Source of the DNA: Prevotellaceae bacterium
GTDB taxonomy: Bacteria > Bacteroidota > Bacteroidia > Bacteroidales > UBA932
NCBI GenBank assembly: GCA_031257655.1
Contig: JAIROF010000111.1
Location: forward strand, 1 to 8,764
Direction: 5' to 3'
DNA: 8,764 nucleotides
Part shown: positions 6,752 to 8,764 of the stretch, one piece after another
Layout of the letters: every line of letters starts with the position of its first letter
Position numbering within the stretch: position 1 is the first letter of the stretch
The notes under the pieces: model-generated
The model's database searches: none
What the model was told of the DNA's origin: nothing
Seen by the model: only the letters and a program-made list of their open reading frames with translations
Made by a program: the position numbers and the translations under genes

Positions 6752-8198
6752 AGTAATCTTCCTGGTTGAGCTCGCTTATCAGGTTTTGCACAATGCCTAT
6801 TTCGAGGTAGGTGGTGGCGCCTTTGGCGTAGTAGTTTCCCGCCATCACCGCAACCATGTCGGCGCTGTTGATGCAGCGCTGGTCGCGCAGGAAGCGGATG
6901 GCGTAGCGCAAAAATTCGTCGTTGTTTTTCAGCGGTGTTGCGGGGTAGCAGTACACGCCGTACGAGAGCGCGAGCTCGCGCGTGAGGCGGTCGATGTAGC
7001 AAAACACGAAGATGGGGTTTTTGCTGCGAAACGCCGCCAGGTAGCGCGGCACCCGTCCGGAGTAGGTGTCGGTTACGAATGCGCGGATGGGCAGCTCCCG
7101 GCTGGCCTGCACGGCGGACTTGGAGAGCACAATGGCCACCTTGTCCCGTATGCCCACGTTGGGCTGGCGCTCGTGGGGCTGCAAATCTTTTTCTACCGCG
7201 ATGGCGATTTTGCTCATGGCGCGTACCGCCTCTACGGGGTAGGCGCCCGTTGCCGTTTCGCCGCTCAGCATGATGGCGTCGGTGCGCTGGTAGATGGCGT
7301 TGGCCACGTCGGTTATTTCGGCGCGGGTGGGGCGCGGGTGCGCTATCATGCTGTGCAGCATTTGCGTGGCGATAATCACGGGCTTGCCGCGCGCCTGACA
7401 TTTCTCTATGAGCATTTTCTGGATGCCCGGTATTTCCTCAAACTCCACCTCTACGCCCAGGTCGCCCCGCGCCACCATAATGCCGTAGGCCACGTCCAGA
7501 ATTTCGTCAACGTTGTCTACGCCTTGCCGGTTTTCGATTTTTGCAATGATTTTGATGTGGCTGCGGCGCTCGTCCAAGATTTTTTGCACCGCCAGCACGT
7601 CGGCTTTCGTCCGCACAAAGGAGTGGGCAATGAAGTCGATGTTGTTGTTCACCGCCCAGCCTATGTACTCCACGTCGCGGCTGCTGACCGGCGGCAGGTG
7701 TATCGCCACGCCGGGGATGTTGACGGTCTTGCGCCCCTTTACAACGCCGTCGTTCAGGACTTTGCAGAGCAGGAAGTCCGGCGTTTTGTCCACCACCTTC
7801 AGCTGCAGGTCGCCGTCGTCGATGAGCACGGCAACGCCCGGCGGCACGTCGTGCACGAAGCCGGCGTAGCTCACGTGCAGCATTTCGCGGCTCGACGGGG
7901 CGGCGGGGTTGCCCGAAATCTTCACCACGTCGCCCGCCGCCACCGCAAATCCGGATTCGTTGGACATAGCCGTGGTGCGAATTTCCGGCCCTTTGGTGTC
8001 GACCAGAATGCCGATCTTGGAGGAGACTTTGCGAACGTTTTCTACAATCTTCATCGAGCTCTCGAGCGTTTGGTGGGCGGTGTTGATGCGCACAACGTTC
8101 ATGCCCGTTTCGTAGAGCTCCTGCAAAAAATCCACGCCGCACCGGTGGTCGGAGATGGTGGCAACGATTTTAGTCCTTTTCTCTAGCGCTAACTTCAT
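6741..8198 (-). CDS. pyk: Pyruvate kinase
   Basis: A 485-residue glycolytic enzyme converting phosphoenolpyruvate and ADP to pyruvate and ATP in the cytoplasm; length matches bacterial pyruvate kinases. Features in order: KIVATIS (10-16); VVRIN with catalytic R37 and N39; DTKGPEIRT (67-75) with E72, the residue linked to K+-dependent enzymes; a B-domain with LIDDGDLQLKV (~125-134); SFVR (193-196); AKIEN with K220 and E222; MVARGDLG (241-248) with metal ligand D246; ATQML (277-281) with T278; PRPTRAE and LSGETA (288-316); and a C-terminal domain from ~350. The usual NFSH motif is NTAH here, which removes a serine that is a K+ ligand in the muscle enzyme. ATG 8198 is supported by homology beginning within ten residues and a -7 box 27 bases upstream. 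Its TAG overlaps the TPR gene start by 11 bp, indicating an operon. Confidence 0.96.
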   Translation of the reverse strand: MKLALEKRTKIVATISDHRCGVDFLQELYETGMNVVRINTAHQTLESSMKIVENVRKVSSKIGILVDTKGPEIRTTAMSNESGFAVAAGDVVKISGNPAAPSSREMLHVSYAGFVHDVPPGVAVLIDDGDLQLKVVDKTPDFLLCKVLNDGVVKGRKTVNIPGVAIHLPPVSSRDVEYIGWAVNNNIDFIAHSFVRTKADVLAVQKILDERRSHIKIIAKIENRQGVDNVDEILDVAYGIMVARGDLGVEVEFEEIPGIQKMLIEKCQARGKPVIIATQMLHSMIAHPRPTRAEITDVANAIYQRTDAIMLSGETATGAYPVEAVRAMSKIAIAVEKDLQPHERQPNVGIRDKVAIVLSKSAVQASRELPIRAFVTDTYSGRVPRYLAAFRSKNPIFVFCYIDRLTRELALSYGVYCYPATPLKNNDEFLRYAIRFLRDQRCINSADMVAVMAGNYYAKGATTYLEIGIVQNLISELNQEDYYAS

Positions 8199-8216
8199 CT
8201 AAATGCTTTTTTACCT

Positions 8217-8253
8217 TTTGGGTGCAAAAATAGCAAAAAAAACCGTACTTTTG
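8217..8253 (+). promoter_or_regulatory. Possible divergent + strand promoter
   Basis: TACTTTTG at 8246-8253 is an exact TAnnTTTG match on the + strand, with TTTG at 8217-8220 (25-nt gap, longer than ideal). If active, transcription would start near 8260, just before the inverted-repeat element, and run away from pyk. It overlaps the pyk promoter region, so the two would compete. Confidence 0.35.
8225..8232 (-). promoter_or_regulatory. -7 box of the pyk-TPR operon
   Basis: Read on the - strand this is TATTTTTG, an exact TAnnTTTG match, placed 27 bases before the pyk ATG. No clear TTTG lies 19-23 nt further upstream, so the -33 part is weak or absent. Confidence 0.5.
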
Positions 8254-8267
8254 CACGCACTTGCCGC

Positions 8268-8433
8268 AAGGGGTGCACTTCAACTTGTCGCTTCGTCATT
8301 GCGAACAAAGTGACGCAATCCGGATGTTTTATTCTCCGGATTGCTTCACTTCGTTCGCAATGACGGACACGCCGGAAAACGCAATGACGAATACGCGGGT
8401 TATGAAAAAACGACAAGTTGAAATGCACCCCTT
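8268..8433. mobile_element. MITE-like element, 23-bp terminal inverted repeats with nested palindrome
   Basis: The terminal arms 8268-8290 and 8411-8433 are inverted copies over 23 bp with one difference (consensus begins AAGGGGTGCAYTTC). Nested inside, 8295-8324 and 8335-8364 are a second inverted repeat, 28 of 30 positions matching around a 10-nt loop; this is the GTCATTGCGA...GCAATCCGGA palindrome type I recall as dispersed in many bacteria. A partial third piece (GCAATGACG) lies at 8381-8389. No transposase is encoded and no target-site duplication is evident, so if mobile it would move in trans. Confidence 0.65.
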
Positions 8434-8463
8434 TTGGTATATATCCAAAATGATTTATCTTTG
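8433..8463 (+). promoter_or_regulatory. Consensus Bacteroidetes promoter of the small ORF
   Basis: TTTG at 8433-8436 and TATCTTTG at 8456-8463 are separated by exactly 19 nt, an ideal -33/-7 arrangement. The -33 box starts on the last base of the inverted-repeat element, so the element edge may contribute to the promoter. The small ORF begins 28 bases after the -7 box. Confidence 0.6.
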
Positions 8464-8491
8464 CGAAGTATTTTAAGTCGAACTTTCACGT

Positions 8492-8608
8492 ATGAAAAAA
8501 ATAAAAAATTTATTTCTACTAATAGCCGAGAATCTTATCGAATTTGGTCGATTGTCTTTTGCTGGGTTCGTCATTGGTGGCGTATTATCGGATAGCCCTG
8601 ATAGATGA
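8492..8608 (+). CDS. Small 38-residue hypothetical protein, possibly truncated membrane protein
   Basis: ATG at 8492 opens a 38-codon frame ending in TGA at 8606-8608. The product begins MKKIKNLFLLIAENLIEFG and ends in a hydrophobic stretch (LSFAGFVIGGVL, residues 21-32) before SDSPDR. The LSFAG/VIGG segment resembles the start of small Bacteroidetes membrane proteins of ~60-80 residues as I recall them, which would continue into a second helix; the early stop may make this a truncated relic. Support for expression is the consensus promoter just upstream. It has AT-rich codons unlike the GC-rich genes to its left. No function can be assigned. Confidence 0.4.
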   Translation: MKKIKNLFLLIAENLIEFGRLSFAGFVIGGVLSDSPDR

Positions 8609-8764
8609 ATAATTATAATTCAAGTTTCCCACATTTTACAAATGTCAGAATGACAAATAATTATAAAAAATCCAATGTGTAAATCATTAATAATATGTGG
8701 ATTAATAATGACATGTTTTAATGCTTCCAAACAAACAAGTTAGAAAAATCAGTAGTATGCGTCT
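8609..8764. other. AT-rich tail without a gene; small palindromes and a degenerate repeat copy
   Basis: Two overlapping small hairpins occur at 8631-8645 (ACATTT/AAATGT, loop TAC) and 8643-8655 (TGTCA/TGACA, loop GAA); they cannot both form at once. Bases 8676-8699 match the dispersed TGYGTAAATCATTAA motif with 3 differences in 24 relative to 5062-5085. No open frame worth reporting is present. Confidence 0.5.

Noticed and set aside
6621..8186. 521-codon + strand frame across pyk and the TPR gene start
   Set aside because: Antisense to a confidently identified pyruvate kinase; the translation has no recognisable motif and shows the H/V/A bias of a shadow frame.
8261..8476. 71-residue ORF over the inverted-repeat element (and the antisense 8195-8428)
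   Set aside because: It is the translation of the palindromic repeat (RHCEQSDAIR...SFAMT pattern), which gives similar spurious ORFs wherever the repeat occurs.

Overview
The window looks like a chromosomal segment of a Bacteroidota genome, most likely order Bacteroidales. Coding DNA is fairly GC-rich and the last ~270 bases are AT-rich. Evidence: promoter-like TAnnTTTG boxes (the Bacteroides -7 consensus) lie upstream of three genes; the pyruvate kinase reads like Bacteroidales homologues as I recall them; the glycogen gene is a fusion of a GT3-type synthase and a GT35 phosphorylase, an arrangement I associate with this order; and the first, partial gene resembles the small protein of Bacteroidetes MoxR/DUF58/VWA (Bat-type) clusters. 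No species can be named from this sequence.

Layout: 1-325 (+) 3' end of a gene whose C-terminus seems replaced by repeat DNA; 326-500 non-coding, palindromic, with a possible terminator; 501-534 promoter; 568-4875 (+) glycogen synthase/alpha-glucan phosphorylase fusion, 1435 aa; 4876-5226 no gene but four repeat structures (heptamer array, GC-rich hairpin, 35-bp hairpin, second heptamer array); 5227-5730 (+) dihydrofolate reductase starting at TTG right against the second array; 5731-5908 convergent spacer with another repeat copy; 5909-6751 (-) secreted TPR protein; 6741-8198 (-) pyruvate kinase, overlapping the TPR start by 11 bp; 8199-8267 promoter region; 8268-8433 MITE-like element with 23-bp terminal inverted repeats around a nested palindrome; 8456-8608 promoter and a 38-codon small ORF; 8609-8764 AT-rich, no gene.

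Function: the protein-coding content is mostly housekeeping. The fusion would build and phosphorolyse storage alpha-glucan to glucose-1-phosphate; pyruvate kinase is the last glycolytic step; dihydrofolate reductase supplies tetrahydrofolate. Pyruvate kinase and the TPR protein form a likely two-gene operon.

The unusual part is the intergenic DNA. Almost every gap holds a different short palindrome or tandem repeat, and one ~24-nt motif recurs four times. I see no defence locus, prophage, CRISPR, transposase, tRNA or rRNA. I do not see a clear new biological system; the best candidates for follow-up are the heptamer/hairpin assembly before folA and the inverted-repeat element between pyk and the small ORF.
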